From contig NZ_CP075190.1 of assembly GCF_020510585.1 (NCBI RefSeq), positions 2,664,001-2,728,000 of the forward strand: a DNA stretch of 64,000 bases, in the 5' to 3' direction. A model generated the notes under the pieces. That model was not told where the DNA came from. It ran no database searches and saw only the letters and a list, made by a program, of their open reading frames with translations. Position 1 is the stretch's first letter, and every line of letters starts with the position of its first letter. Made by a program: the position numbers and the translations under genes. The stretch is from Ferribacterium limneticum. GTDB taxonomy: Bacteria; Pseudomonadota; Gammaproteobacteria; Burkholderiales; Rhodocyclaceae. This document shows, piece by piece, positions 1 to 9,490 of the stretch.

Positions 1-22
1 CGGCGAGGTCTGGAAAATATGA
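1..22 (+). CDS. 3' end of an upstream gene of the nos cluster (partial)
   Basis: A frame open from the window edge reads ...GEVWKI and stops with TGA at 20-22, overlapping the ATG of the next gene in an ATGA arrangement. Such coupling is typical inside an operon. In clade II nos clusters the gene before nosH is often a c-type cytochrome, but six residues cannot identify it. Confidence 0.35.
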
Positions 23-1005
23 GCGCCCTCCTCAAACGCCGATTTATCGATCAGATCAAGGTCCTCTTCGGCCATGAGCCGGCCAAGCCGACCAAGCCCG
101 ACGACATCAGCCCCGCCGCCCAGAAGATCCACTTCTACAAGAAGGGCAACCCTAATCGGATTGCCGAGAAGGCGCATGCCCGCGCCCACGCCGAGCCGAG
201 CCACAAATGGCGCAATCGCCGCTGGGCAACACTAATTTTCGCCAACCTGCTGTTCACGCTGTCCTTCTTCCTCGACATCCAGATTCTCGAAGGCGCGCTG
301 ACCGCCTCGCGCTTCGTCGGTTTTCACCTGATCGACCTCAACTCCGCGCTGCAGGTCATGCTCGCCCACAAGCACATCATCAACAACCTGCTGATCGGTA
401 CCGGCACCGTACTTGTGCTCTGGGTCCTGCTTGGCGGCCGCACCTTCTGCTCCTGGGTCTGTCCCTACCACCTGCTGGCCGAATGGGCCGAGAAAATCCA
501 CCTGTTCCTGGCGAAGAAAAAACTCGTCACCGACCAGACCATGGATCGCCGCCTGCGCACCGTGTTCTGGGCCATTTTCGCCCTGCTCGCGCTGGCCACG
601 GGCTACACCGTCTTCGAAGCCATCTCGCCAACCGGCATCCTGTCCCGCGCCCTGATCTACGGCCCGGGCCTGGCCCTGCTCTGGGTCCTGGCCCTGCTCT
701 TCTTCGAAGTTTTCTTCTCGCGCCGCGCCTGGTGCCGCTATGCCTGCCCGATCGGCCTGACCTACGGTGTGGTCGGCATCGTCTCGCCGGTGCGCATCAT
801 CTACAAGCTCGACGGCTGCTTCCACGAAGGCGACTGCCGCAAGGTCTGCCTCGTACCGCACGTGCTGGACACCGTGATCAAGGGCCGCGCAGTCGAAACC
901 GAAGTCCCCATCGGCCCCGACTGCACGCGCTGCGGATTGTGTGTCGACGTCTGCCCGACTGGCTCGCTGAGTTTTGAGGTCAAAGGCCTGGCCAAACTGG
1001 CTTGA
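19..1005 (+). CDS. nosH: NapH/NosH-type membrane ferredoxin, quinol dehydrogenase component
   Basis: A 328-residue polytopic membrane protein of the NapH/NosH family, thought to pass electrons from quinol toward periplasmic reductases. Hydrophobic helices lie at about 72-88, 125-139, 183-203 and 215-233. The family motifs FCSWVCPYH (about 143-151) and WCRYACPIG (about 238-246) follow membrane segments. A ferredoxin-like part near the C-terminus contains CTRCGLCVDVCP. The nosF, nosL and nosY genes downstream argue for a role in nitrous oxide reduction rather than periplasmic nitrate reduction. The gene is separated from nosF by two signalling genes. A copy of the dispersed repeat begins at its stop codon. 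The assignment as NosH rather than NapH rests on context. Confidence 0.85.
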   Translation: MSALLKRRFIDQIKVLFGHEPAKPTKPDDISPAAQKIHFYKKGNPNRIAEKAHARAHAEPSHKWRNRRWATLIFANLLFTLSFFLDIQILEGALTASRFVGFHLIDLNSALQVMLAHKHIINNLLIGTGTVLVLWVLLGGRTFCSWVCPYHLLAEWAEKIHLFLAKKKLVTDQTMDRRLRTVFWAIFALLALATGYTVFEAISPTGILSRALIYGPGLALLWVLALLFFEVFFSRRAWCRYACPIGLTYGVVGIVSPVRIIYKLDGCFHEGDCRKVCLVPHVLDTVIKGRAVETEVPIGPDCTRCGLCVDVCPTGSLSFEVKGLAKLA

Positions 1006-1035
1006 ATTTTGGCCGTTTTTTCCGGTTGACCGTAG
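1004..1035 (+). repeat. Dispersed short repeat, copy 1
   Basis: A T-rich arm beginning GAATTTTGGCC leads into the core TTCCGGTTGACCGTAG. The first bases overlap the TGA stop of nosH. The nearly identical copy 2 lies at 4879-4910 in the same orientation, so the two flank the intervening kinase gene. Confidence 0.85.
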
Positions 1036-1241
1036 CATCGGAATACTTTCCCATCCCCATCGATGGCAGTACGGCGCCGCCTCACGACGGCATGTGAAGG
1101 CATAACAAAAGTGATAAAGTCCAGAAAAATACTTGGACGAACCCATTGTTCGCCTTCGCACTGCGCTGTCCTGGCGCCGTGGAGATAGTTCAAGCGTCGT
1201 TGCACACAGAAAAAATACATTCGGCCACAGAAAGCCCATCA

Positions 1242-4200
1242 ATGAGCTTGAACAGCCCTCAGAAAACGTCGCTCAAGACCCGACTGACCCTCTTCACGCT
1301 GACGGTTTTTCTGATCGGAATCTGGTCGCTGGCGCTTTATGCCAGCCGGATGCTGCGCGAAGACATGCAGCACCAATTCGGCGAACAGCAGTTTGCGACG
1401 GTCTCCCTGGTCGCCTCTCAAGTGAACTCGGAGCTGGATGAGCGTTTGAAGGCACTTGAGAAAATCGCTTCTGAAATGACGCCGGCCATGCTCAACAACG
1501 CAGCCGGCCTGCAGACATTTCTCGAACAGCGGCCGATCCTGCAACTCATGTTCAACGGTGGCGTGCGTGCCGCCGGGCCTGACGCCACAGGAATCGCCTC
1601 CGTTCCCTATTCAGAGGAACGTGTCAGCACCAATTACATGGATCGCGACTACATGATCGGCACCCTCAAGGAGGGCAAACCGACCATCGGGCGCCCCGTG
1701 CTTGGCCGGGTGCTGAAGGCGCCGGTCATCGGCATGGCCGTACCGATTCGCGATAGCAACGCTCAGGTCATCGGTGCGCTGGTTGGCACGATCAACCTCG
1801 GCAAGCCTAATTTTCTCGACCGGGTGACGGAAAGCCGTTTCAGCAAGACCGGCGGCTACCTCGTGATTGCGCCGCAACACGAACTGATCGTTACGGCCAC
1901 CGACAAGAGCCGGATCATGCAACCCGCCCCGGCTCCCGGGGTCAACAAGATGCACGACAAATACGTACGGGGCTTTGAAGGCTATGGCATCGCCGTCAAC
2001 TCCCGCGGCATCGAGGAACTGTCTGCCGCCAAGGGCGTTCCCGTTGCAGGCTGGTTGATCGTCAGCACGCTGCCCACCGAAGAAGCCTTTGCCTCGATCA
2101 GCGCCATGCGCCGGCGCATTCTGCTCGCCACCGGTCTGCTCACCCTGCTGGCCGGCGCATTGGTCTGGTGGATGACGGCGCGAATGTTGCGGCGGCAGTT
2201 TTCACCGATGATTGCGGCAACGAAAACGCTGGTCACGCTATCGAACACGAGCCAGCCGCCCCAACTGCTACCGGTTGGCCGGCAGGATGAAATCGGTGAA
2301 TTGATCGGCGGTTTCAATCACCTGCTGGAAAGCCTGATGCAGCGGGAAGCCGCCCTGCGCGAAAGCAAGGAAAACTACCGCCTGCTCGTGGCTGATCTTC
2401 AGGTCGGCGTCGTCATCCAGTCACCGAGTGCGGAAGTCCTCCTGTGCAACCGGATTGCGCTTGAACTGCTCGGTCTCAGTGAAAGCCAGTTACTCGGCAA
2501 GACCTCCTTTGATCCGGAGTGGAACGTCATTCACGAAGACGGCTCACCCTTCCCTGGCCCCGAACATCCGGTACCGCAGGTCATCGCCACAGGGCGGCCC
2601 GTCGACAATGTCGTGATGGGCTTTTTTCGCCCGACAAAGCGCGATCGCGTCTGGCTGCTGCTCAGCGCCAAGCCGGAACTGGCAGCCGATGGCAGCTTGC
2701 GCCAGGTGATCTCCACTTTCATCGACATCAGCGAGACGAAACGGGCCGAACGGCATGACCAGTTCCGCACCCATGTGCTTGAGCTGCTGGCCGGCGGCGA
2801 GTCGCTCTCCCTTGTACTTGAAGCCCTGGTGCGCGGGGCGGAACAACTGTATCCGGCGATGCTGTGCAGCATCGTGCTGCTCGACAGCGAAGGGAAACAG
2901 ATAGCGAAAAGCATCGCCCCCAGCCTGCCCGATTTCTACAACAAGGCCCTCGAAGGCGTCGCCATCGGCATGGGCGTTGGTTCCTGCGGCACGGCCGCCT
3001 GCACGGGCCAGCGCGTCATCGTCGAGGATATCGCGACGCATCCCTACTGGGCGCACTACAAGGAACTGGCCGCCAGGGCCGGAGTGGGCGCCTGCTGGGC
3101 GCAGCCCATTCTCGCCTCGGACGGCCGGGCGCTCGGCACCTTTGCCATCTATTACCGCGAGCCACACACGCCTGCCGAATACGACATCTACCTCATCGAG
3201 CAATGCGCCCGTCTGGCCAGCATCGCCCTCGAGAAAAACCTGGCGGCGGAAAGACTGCAACGCAGCGAAGCTCACTACCGGCTGCTGACCGAAGATGTGC
3301 AGGATGTCATCTGGAAAACCGACAGCAATTTCATCATCACCTATATCAGCCCTTCGGATGAGCGAATTCGCGGTTTCCGGGCTGACGAAGTGATTGGTCA
3401 GCATGTCTTTCATCTATTCAATGAAGAAGGACAGGCCCGCGTCAGCAAGATCATGCAAGAACGCGGGGAGTTCATTCAGCAGGGAATTCAGCTCGGTTCC
3501 ATTTCGTTCGAGGCGGAGCATCGCTGCAAGGATGGTCGCATGGTCTGGGGCGAGGTGCTGTCCAAACCGGAGTACGACAGCACGGGGAAGATCATCGGCT
3601 ACCACGGCATCACCCGGGAAATAACCGAACGCAAGAATGCCGAGGCCGAACTCAAGCGTTACCGCGACCATCTGGAAGAACAGGTCACGCAGCGCACCGC
3701 CGCGCTCTCGATTGCCAAGGAAGCCGCCGAATCGGCCAGCCGCGCCAAGAGCACTTTCCTGGCCAACATGAGCCACGAATTGCGGACCCCGATGAATGCC
3801 ATCATGGGCATGACCGGTCTGGCCCTCAAACAGGCCACCGATCCCAAGCTGCGCGACCAGCTCGGCAAAGCGACCAAGGCCTCGCAGCATCTGCTGCACG
3901 TGATCAACGACATCCTCGACATCTCCAAGATCGAAGCCGAACGCCTGACGCTGGACGAGGTAGACTTCATGCTGGCCATCCCGCTCGACAACCTGAGCAA
4001 TCTGGCGCTCCCGGCAGCCACAGCAAAAGGGCTGACGCTGAGCATCAACCTCGCGCCCGGCCTCGCCAGCCAGCCGTTCAGGGGCGATTTTCAGCGCCTC
4101 GGCCAGATCCTGCTCAACCTGATCAGCAATGCCATCAAGTTCACCAGCGAGGGCTCGGTGAGCCTAGACATCTCGGCCGCCGAAGAGACGTCTGCCGACC

Positions 4201-4880
4201 TGCTCCTGCGCTGCACAATACGCGACACCGGAATCGGCATCTCGGCCGAGGACCAGACCCGGCTGTTCCAGGCCTTTGAGCAATCCGACAATTCGATGAC
4301 CAGAAAATACGGCGGCACCGGACTCGGGTTGGCCATCAGCAAGCGTCTGGCCACCTTGATGGGCGGCAGCATCGGTGTGGAAAGCCAGCTCGGCGCCGGC
4401 AGTACCTTCTGGTTCACGGCAAGACTGAAAAAGGCGGCCACCAGCATAGCAGCGGCCGGACAGGCCGCAGACGAGCTACCGGAAGAAAGCCTGAAAGCCC
4501 GCTATGCCGGAGCGCGCATCCTGCTTGCCGAAGACGAGCCGATCAACCAGGAAGTCTCGCGCGAACTGCTTGAGTCAGCCGGTCTGGTCGTCGACCTGGC
4601 CGAGGACGGCGTCGAGGCCGTCGAACTGGCGAAGGGCAATGACTACGATCTGATTCTGCTTGACCTGCAAATGCCCAGAATGAACGGTATCGATGCCTCG
4701 CGGATCATCCGCTCGCTGCCGGGCCGGCAAGCGGTGCCGATTCTGGCCCTGACGGCCAACGCCTTTACCGGCGACCGGCAAAAATGCATAGACGCCGGGA
4801 TGAACGACCATATCGGCAAACCGGTTGATCCTGACCAGCTGTTTGCGACCTTGTTCAAGTGGCTGTCAAAGCCGGTTTGA
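1242..4880 (+). CDS. Membrane hybrid sensor histidine kinase (dCache-HAMP-PAS-GAF-PAS-HisKA-HATPase-REC)
   Basis: A 1212-residue hybrid kinase. TM1 (about 14-34) and TM2 (about 292-312) enclose a periplasmic Cache-like sensor. HAMP follows to about 365, then PAS (372-500), GAF (508-668), PAS (672-800), HisKA, HATPase and a C-terminal receiver. The phospho-acceptor is His845 in NMSHELRTPMN. ATP-binding boxes NLISNAIKFT, DTGIGI and GGTGLGLAIS are intact, and the receiver aspartate is Asp1141 in LLDLQMP. The frame is open upstream to an ATG at 1146. The ATG at 1242 is preferred because it puts a normal membrane anchor at the N-terminus; neither start has a strong ribosome-binding site. The gene splits the nos cluster and is bracketed by direct copies of the dispersed repeat. 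The ligand is unknown. Confidence 0.9.
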   Translation: MSLNSPQKTSLKTRLTLFTLTVFLIGIWSLALYASRMLREDMQHQFGEQQFATVSLVASQVNSELDERLKALEKIASEMTPAMLNNAAGLQTFLEQRPILQLMFNGGVRAAGPDATGIASVPYSEERVSTNYMDRDYMIGTLKEGKPTIGRPVLGRVLKAPVIGMAVPIRDSNAQVIGALVGTINLGKPNFLDRVTESRFSKTGGYLVIAPQHELIVTATDKSRIMQPAPAPGVNKMHDKYVRGFEGYGIAVNSRGIEELSAAKGVPVAGWLIVSTLPTEEAFASISAMRRRILLATGLLTLLAGALVWWMTARMLRRQFSPMIAATKTLVTLSNTSQPPQLLPVGRQDEIGELIGGFNHLLESLMQREAALRESKENYRLLVADLQVGVVIQSPSAEVLLCNRIALELLGLSESQLLGKTSFDPEWNVIHEDGSPFPGPEHPVPQVIATGRPVDNVVMGFFRPTKRDRVWLLLSAKPELAADGSLRQVISTFIDISETKRAERHDQFRTHVLELLAGGESLSLVLEALVRGAEQLYPAMLCSIVLLDSEGKQIAKSIAPSLPDFYNKALEGVAIGMGVGSCGTAACTGQRVIVEDIATHPYWAHYKELAARAGVGACWAQPILASDGRALGTFAIYYREPHTPAEYDIYLIEQCARLASIALEKNLAAERLQRSEAHYRLLTEDVQDVIWKTDSNFIITYISPSDERIRGFRADEVIGQHVFHLFNEEGQARVSKIMQERGEFIQQGIQLGSISFEAEHRCKDGRMVWGEVLSKPEYDSTGKIIGYHGITREITERKNAEAELKRYRDHLEEQVTQRTAALSIAKEAAESASRAKSTFLANMSHELRTPMNAIMGMTGLALKQATDPKLRDQLGKATKASQHLLHVINDILDISKIEAERLTLDEVDFMLAIPLDNLSNLALPAATAKGLTLSINLAPGLASQPFRGDFQRLGQILLNLISNAIKFTSEGSVSLDISAAEETSADLLLRCTIRDTGIGISAEDQTRLFQAFEQSDNSMTRKYGGTGLGLAISKRLATLMGGSIGVESQLGAGSTFWFTARLKKAATSIAAAGQAADELPEESLKARYAGARILLAEDEPINQEVSRELLESAGLVVDLAEDGVEAVELAKGNDYDLILLDLQMPRMNGIDASRIIRSLPGRQAVPILALTANAFTGDRQKCIDAGMNDHIGKPVDPDQLFATLFKWLSKPV

Positions 4881-4910
4881 ATTTTCGCCGTTTTTTCCGG
4901 TTGACCGTAG
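4879..4910 (+). repeat. Dispersed short repeat, copy 2
   Basis: Same arm and core as copy 1, differing mainly at one base of the arm (TTTTCGCCG instead of TTTTGGCCG). It too begins within the TGA stop codon, here that of the hybrid kinase. It lies between the convergent kinase and chemoreceptor genes. Confidence 0.85.
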
Positions 4911-4922
4911 AAGGTAGGCTGA

Positions 4923-6596
4923 TCAGATCCTGAACGTCTCGGCCAGACGGCGCAACTCACCGGACAGCGCATTGACGTCGGCGGCGAGTGAGGCCGCAGC
5001 CTGGCTGGCATGTGACCCCTGTTCGGTCATTCGGGCGACGCGCTCGACGTTCTGGGCAATCTCCCGGGCAGCGGCGCTTTGCTCCTTGATCGCCAGGGAA
5101 ATTTCGTTGACCGCTTCGGCAACTTGCGTCGAGCTAACCTGGATGGTGCCGATCGACTGCTCCGCCTGACGGGCCAGCTCGACGCCGGACTCGACCTGCT
5201 GGACGCTATTTTCCATTTCAGCAACGGCATGGCGCGAGCTGGCCTGCACTTTCTCGATCATCCCGGCGATCTGTTTGGTCGACGAGGCAGTACGTTCCGC
5301 CAGCTTGCGCACTTCGTCGGCGACCACGGCAAAACCGCGTCCCTGCTCGCCGGCCCGGGCCGCCTCGATGGCGGCATTGAGGGCCAGCAGGTTGGTCTGG
5401 TCGGCAATTTCCTTGATGACATTGACGATGGTCGAAATCTCGACCGAATAGGATTCCAGTTCGCGAATCGTCGTGGCCGAGCCATTCACCGTCTCGGCGA
5501 TGTGCGCCATTTCATCGGCGGCGCGCTGGATGACGCCGCCGCCCTCGCGCGAAGCGCTGCCCGAGGCGCGGGACAGCATGTCGGCCTCGCCGGAAAACTC
5601 GGTGACATGGTCGATCGACACCGACAGTTCCTCGACCGAAGCGGCCATATTGGTAGCCACTTCCGCCTGGTCCGATGCAGCGCTCGCCGAGGCCAGGCTG
5701 GACTCGGCCAGGCGCCGAGCCATCGTGTCGAGCTTGGCCGTGCTCTGACGCAGCATGGCGGCCATTTCCTGAAAGTGATTGCGCATGATGGCCAGCTGAG
5801 CCAGCAACTGGCCGACTTCATCATCGCCATGCGCCGGCACGGCCTGACTGAGGTCCATGGCCGCCATGCGGCGGGCCGCGTCGATTGCCGCCTGTATCGG
5901 CCGGTTGAATTCGCGAATGATCAGCCAGGCGACGGGCGGCCAGGCGAGCACGGTCAGCCCGCCGATGATCAGCATGGCCTGGTGCAGGCCGGCAATGCGC
6001 GCCGCGACATCAGGCGACAGGGCGGCAGCCGGCACCGCCGCAACAACCTGCAATCCCAACCCGAGACTCAGACTGACGATAACGATAGACGCCAGCGTCG
6101 ACAGCCACAGCCGCTTGCTCAGATCGATGTCGTTGATGCGCCGGAACAGGCGTTTCAAGACTCCGCCACGCACACTGCCCTGCTCGAGCAGCAAGCCCGG
6201 ATCACGGCGCATTTGCTCGTAGAGGGCGCTCGCGGCACGCGTTTCAGCGGTGCTCGCCGTGGTGCGTACCGACATGTAGCCACCGGAAGCCAGCGGTGTC
6301 GCCATCGCCTTGACCCAGTAGAAGCTGCCATCCTTGCGGCGGTTCTTGACGATCCCGCCCCATGGCTTGCCCCGCTCCAGCGTGGCCCACATATCGCGAA
6401 ATGCCTCGGGCGGAAGGTCCGGGTGGCGGACGATGTTGTGGGGCTGACCTATCAGTTCCTCGCGGCAATAGCCGGAGGCCTCGACGAAATCGTCATTGAC
6501 GTAGGTGATGATGCCTTTTTCATCGGTCCGGCTGATGATGCTGCACTCAGGACGAATAACGTATTCACGATCAAACACCGGCTGATTATTTTTCAT
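4923..6596 (-). CDS. Aer-like PAS methyl-accepting chemotaxis (energy taxis) receptor
   Basis: A 557-residue receptor. The N-terminal PAS domain (about 15-120) contains [14 protein letters not shown] and the Aer-like segment [20 protein letters not shown]. Two membrane helices lie at about 165-190 and 200-228 with almost no periplasmic loop, as in Aer. A HAMP domain and a long coiled-coil signalling domain follow, with the conserved hairpin around [20 protein letters not shown]. Aer proteins sense redox state through FAD bound to PAS and signal to CheA/CheW. Its place inside a nos cluster, convergent with the kinase and divergent from nosF, suggests taxis linked to respiratory state. That link is inferred. 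Confidence 0.9.
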   Translation of the reverse strand: MKNNQPVFDREYVIRPECSIISRTDEKGIITYVNDDFVEASGYCREELIGQPHNIVRHPDLPPEAFRDMWATLERGKPWGGIVKNRRKDGSFYWVKAMATPLASGGYMSVRTTASTAETRAASALYEQMRRDPGLLLEQGSVRGGVLKRLFRRINDIDLSKRLWLSTLASIVIVSLSLGLGLQVVAAVPAAALSPDVAARIAGLHQAMLIIGGLTVLAWPPVAWLIIREFNRPIQAAIDAARRMAAMDLSQAVPAHGDDEVGQLLAQLAIMRNHFQEMAAMLRQSTAKLDTMARRLAESSLASASAASDQAEVATNMAASVEELSVSIDHVTEFSGEADMLSRASGSASREGGGVIQRAADEMAHIAETVNGSATTIRELESYSVEISTIVNVIKEIADQTNLLALNAAIEAARAGEQGRGFAVVADEVRKLAERTASSTKQIAGMIEKVQASSRHAVAEMENSVQQVESGVELARQAEQSIGTIQVSSTQVAEAVNEISLAIKEQSAAAREIAQNVERVARMTEQGSHASQAAASLAADVNALSGELRRLAETFRI

Positions 6597-6745
6597 ATTT
6601 TTGAACTTTTCGGAACTTGTTCAACCTTAGCAGAGGCGGCCACATCAGACAATTACGACCAAAGTAATAACATCTTCTACGCCTGAACTTCTCTCTGCGC
6701 GCCGGGCCAGGCCCTCCCATCCACGCCCCGCCAGCTCGTATTTTT

Positions 6746-6787
6746 TTGATGCAGATTCAACGTCGAAACCCTTGCCCTCCCTATAAT
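6746..6787 (+). promoter_or_regulatory. Possible FNR/CRP-family site and -10 box upstream of nosF
   Basis: TTGATGCAGATTCAA at 6746-6760 resembles the FNR box TTGAT-N4-ATCAA but is one base longer in the spacer. TATAAT at 6782-6787 is a perfect -10 hexamer. A start near 6794 would put the box centre at about -41, the class II activator position, and would leave almost no leader before the ATG at 6795. The geometry is good but the spacer is off-consensus. Confidence 0.35.
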
Positions 6788-6794
6788 CGGCGAC

Positions 6795-7646
6795 ATGATC
6801 CAGTTCAAGAACATCGCCAAAACTTTCCGCAAAGCCCGCGTGCTCGATGGCATCAGTCTCGACATCGGCATCGGTGAACGCGTCGCGCTGATTGGCTCGA
6901 ATGGCGCCGGCAAGACCACGCTGATTCGCTGCCTGCTCGGCGAATACACACACGACGGCGAGGTCGCCATCAACGGCCTCGATCCGCGCAGCAACCGCAC
7001 CGAAGTGCTCGGCACCATCGGCTTCGTGCCGCAACTGCCGCCGCCGCTCAAGATGCCGGTCGGTCAGTTGATCAATTTCTCGGCCTCCCTGTGCGGCACC
7101 GATCCGCAGCGCATTCACGCCATCGCCAAGCGCCTCGGCCTCGATGCCGACGCCATCCTCTCCCGCCAGTTCGTGCGCCTCTCCGGTGGCATGAAGCAGA
7201 AGCTGCTGATCGCCATCGCCCTCGGTCGCGAGGCCAAGGTGCTGGTGATGGACGAACCGGCCGCCAACCTCGACCCGGAAGCGCGCAAGATTTTCTTCGA
7301 CCTGCTGGCCGAACGCCTCGACGACGCGACGATGATCATCTCCAGCCACCGCCTCGACGAAGTCTCGGCGCTGGTCAATCGCGTCATCGAAATGGACATG
7401 GGCAAGGTTGTCCTCGACGACAAGGTGGCCGACGCCGTCACACTGACCGCACGGCTGGCCTGCCGCATCGTCCTCAGCCGCTTCGAGCCGGCCTTCGCCA
7501 AAGCGCTTGATGGCTGGAACCTGAGCAGTCGCGACGACAACCGCATCTGGGAAGGCGAAATCGCCGGGCCGGACCGCCTGCGTTTTCTCGGCATCATTTC
7601 CCGCTACACGGCGCTGGTCAGCGAGCTGTCGCTGTCCGAAAGCTGA
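6795..7646 (+). CDS. nosF: NosF, ATP-binding subunit of the Nos ABC transporter
   Basis: A 283-residue ABC ATPase with Walker A GSNGAGKTTL, signature LSGGMKQK, Walker B VLVMDEPAANLD and a switch histidine in IISSHRLDE. NosF, with the permease NosY and periplasmic NosD, is needed for copper-centre assembly of nitrous oxide reductase, probably by moving a sulphur species. The next gene, nosL, starts two bases after its stop and nosY follows directly, forming a tight operon. The family also includes antibiotic-type exporters, but the adjoining nosL and nosY make NosF the clear choice. Confidence 0.92.
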   Translation: MIQFKNIAKTFRKARVLDGISLDIGIGERVALIGSNGAGKTTLIRCLLGEYTHDGEVAINGLDPRSNRTEVLGTIGFVPQLPPPLKMPVGQLINFSASLCGTDPQRIHAIAKRLGLDADAILSRQFVRLSGGMKQKLLIAIALGREAKVLVMDEPAANLDPEARKIFFDLLAERLDDATMIISSHRLDEVSALVNRVIEMDMGKVVLDDKVADAVTLTARLACRIVLSRFEPAFAKALDGWNLSSRDDNRIWEGEIAGPDRLRFLGIISRYTALVSELSLSES

Positions 7647-7648
7647 GC

Positions 7649-8140
7649 ATGTGCGATAACTACCGCCGCCAGTTCATCGGCCGCCTCGGCCTTGGCGGCC
7701 TGTTCCTGACGCCGCTCGCCGCAGCCCTGTCAGGCTGCAGCAACAAGGGGGGCTGGCCAGACGGCATGGCCGAGATCAAGTGGGACCGCGATACCTGCGT
7801 GCGTTGCAGCATGGTCATCTCCGACCGTCGTTTTGCCGGCGAGATACGCGGCGGACCGGACAACACCGTGTTCAAGTTCGACGACCCCGGCTGCCTCGCC
7901 TTCTGGCTCAAGGAAAAGGCCGAAAAATATCCATGGCTGGCCGAGCCCGCCACGCGTATCTGGATCGCCGATTTCAATAGCAAGAGCCGCGAGGAAATGA
8001 TCTGGCTCGACCCCAAGCGTGCCCAGTTCATCACCAAGACCTCGCCGATGGGCTACAACTTCGCTGCCGTATCGATGCCGATGCCGGGCAGCCTCGATTT
8101 CACCGACATGCGCCAGCACACGCTGGCCAAGGGTAAGTAA
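7649..8140 (+). CDS. nosL: NosL, copper-binding lipoprotein for nitrous oxide reductase maturation
   Basis: A 163-residue lipoprotein. A twin-arginine-like start (YRRQFIG) precedes a hydrophobic stretch and a lipobox ending LSGC with Cys30 as the lipidation site. The Cu(I)-binding region contains Cys50-x2-Cys53-x-Met55 (CVRCSM), characteristic of NosL. The C-terminal part with FKFDDPGCLAFW and SPMGYNFAA matches the family. NosL is a copper chaperone for NosZ in the periplasm. It lies between nosF and nosY; the nosY start follows its stop codon without a gap. Confidence 0.93.
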   Translation: MCDNYRRQFIGRLGLGGLFLTPLAAALSGCSNKGGWPDGMAEIKWDRDTCVRCSMVISDRRFAGEIRGGPDNTVFKFDDPGCLAFWLKEKAEKYPWLAEPATRIWIADFNSKSREEMIWLDPKRAQFITKTSPMGYNFAAVSMPMPGSLDFTDMRQHTLAKGK

Positions 8141-8968
8141 ATGAAACAACTGTGGCTCACCGCCAAACTCGATATCGTCGAATCCTTGCGCGCCCGCTGG
8201 TTCCAGATCTACACCCTGGTCTTCGGCGGCATCGTCGCCCTGCTTTTCCTCTTCGGCCTGACCGAATCGCGCGTCCTCGGCTTCATCGGCCTGTCCCGCC
8301 TGCTCGTCACCTACATTCAGCTGACCATGGCCATCCTGCCGATCTTCGTATTAATTACGACGGTGCGTTCGGTAGCCGGCGACCGCGAGGCCGGCGTTTT
8401 CGAATACCTGCTGTCGCTGCCCGTGTCGCTGTCAGCCTGGTTCTGGGGCAAGATCGTCGGCCGCTACATCGTCGTCTTTGCACCGGTCTTCCTGGCCATG
8501 CTTGGCGCCGTCATCTGGGCCACCATCCAGGGCATCGAGGTGCCGTGGGACATGTTCGGCTACTACACCGCCCTGCTCGCCGTCATGGCCATGTGCTTCC
8601 TCGGCATCGGCATGCTCATCTCGGCCGTCGCGCGCACCACCGACATGGCACAGGGCGCCGCCTTCATGGTCTGGCTCTTCCTGCTCCTCTTCCTCGACCT
8701 GATCCTGCTCGGTGTCATGATTCAGGGCAAGGTCGCGCCGGAACTCGCCGTCACGCTGGCCCTGGCCAATCCGCTGCAGGTTTTCCGCACTGCGGCGCTG
8801 GCGCTGTTCGACCCGCAACTGATCGTCCTCGGCCCCTCGGCCTACGTCATCCTCGACCTGTTCGGCACGGCCGGCTACAAGGTCTTCGCCCTGGCCTACC
8901 CGGCGGCGCTCGGTTTGGTCAGTGCTACCATCGGCTACTTCATTTTCCGCCGTGGTGATCTGCCTTGA
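8141..8968 (+). CDS. nosY: NosY, permease subunit of the Nos ABC transporter
   Basis: A 275-residue integral membrane protein of the ABC-2 type with about six hydrophobic segments (near 20-40, 60-80, 105-130, 143-165, 175-197 and 245-270). It contains the motif SVAGDREAGVFEYLLSLPVS, typical of NosY-type permeases. It partners with NosF. Its stop overlaps the TTG start of the next gene. Assignment rests on family resemblance and the strict nosF-nosL-nosY order. Confidence 0.92.
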   Translation: MKQLWLTAKLDIVESLRARWFQIYTLVFGGIVALLFLFGLTESRVLGFIGLSRLLVTYIQLTMAILPIFVLITTVRSVAGDREAGVFEYLLSLPVSLSAWFWGKIVGRYIVVFAPVFLAMLGAVIWATIQGIEVPWDMFGYYTALLAVMAMCFLGIGMLISAVARTTDMAQGAAFMVWLFLLLFLDLILLGVMIQGKVAPELAVTLALANPLQVFRTAALALFDPQLIVLGPSAYVILDLFGTAGYKVFALAYPAALGLVSATIGYFIFRRGDLP

Positions 8969-9459
8969 GAACACTGTTTGCGCTTTTCATTTTTGGCCTT
9001 TTTTCCGGGTTGACCGTAGCAGATGACCTGCCCTCGTCGGCCCCGCTCTTTGCTGCCACGCTGAACGATCTCGACGATAAACCAGTCGCCCTCGAGCGCT
9101 ACAAGGGCAAGCCGCTCGTCGTCAATTTCTGGGCTCGCTGGTGCGGCCCGTGCCGGGCTGAAATCCCCGAGCTGATCAAGTTCCGCGCTAACAACAAGGG
9201 CAAGGTCGAGGTGCTCGGCATCGGCATCGAGGACAAAGCCGAACCGGCCAAGGATTTCGCCAAGGCCTACGAGATGGATTACCCGGTCTTCATCGCCAAG
9301 GAAAAGGGCATCCCGCTCATGCAAGCGCTTGGCAACACCAGGGCCGGCCTGCCCTACACGCTGTTCATCGACCGCAACGGCAACGTGATCCAGAAAAAAA
9401 TGGGCGTGCTCAAGAAAACCGATTTCGATGCCGTGCAGGAAGCGCTGCTGAAAAAATAG
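8965..9459 (+). CDS. TlpA/ResA-like periplasmic thioredoxin
   Basis: A 164-residue exported thioredoxin-fold protein with active site WCGPC (Cys60, Cys63) in WARWCGPCRAEIPEL and the cis-proline region AGLPYTLFID. The start is TTG, overlapping the nosY stop by four bases. The N-terminal hydrophobic stretch is a signal peptide or anchor. Such proteins reduce disulphides in the periplasm, for example in apocytochromes or copper chaperones; here the target is probably a Nos maturation factor. Unusually, the signal-peptide codons coincide with a copy of the dispersed repeat, which encodes the segment FGLFSGLTV. Confidence 0.88.
   Translation: MRTLFALFIFGLFSGLTVADDLPSSAPLFAATLNDLDDKPVALERYKGKPLVVNFWARWCGPCRAEIPELIKFRANNKGKVEVLGIGIEDKAEPAKDFAKAYEMDYPVFIAKEKGIPLMQALGNTRAGLPYTLFIDRNGNVIQKKMGVLKKTDFDAVQEALLKK
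8988..9019 (+). repeat. Dispersed short repeat, copy 3, inside the signal peptide of the thioredoxin gene
   Basis: The core here has one extra G (TTCCGGGTTGACCGTAG) and the arm reads CATTTTTGGCC. It is translated in frame as part of the signal peptide, so the repeat has been tolerated in coding sequence. Confidence 0.75.
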
Positions 9460-9490
9460 GCGCTGTCCGAATTTCCAGGACCGGCTCTTG

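Noticed and set aside
5079..6686. Long plus-strand open frame opposite the Aer-like receptor
   Set aside because: Antisense to a clear chemoreceptor with strong motifs; the translation has no family features and reflects high GC at third codon positions.
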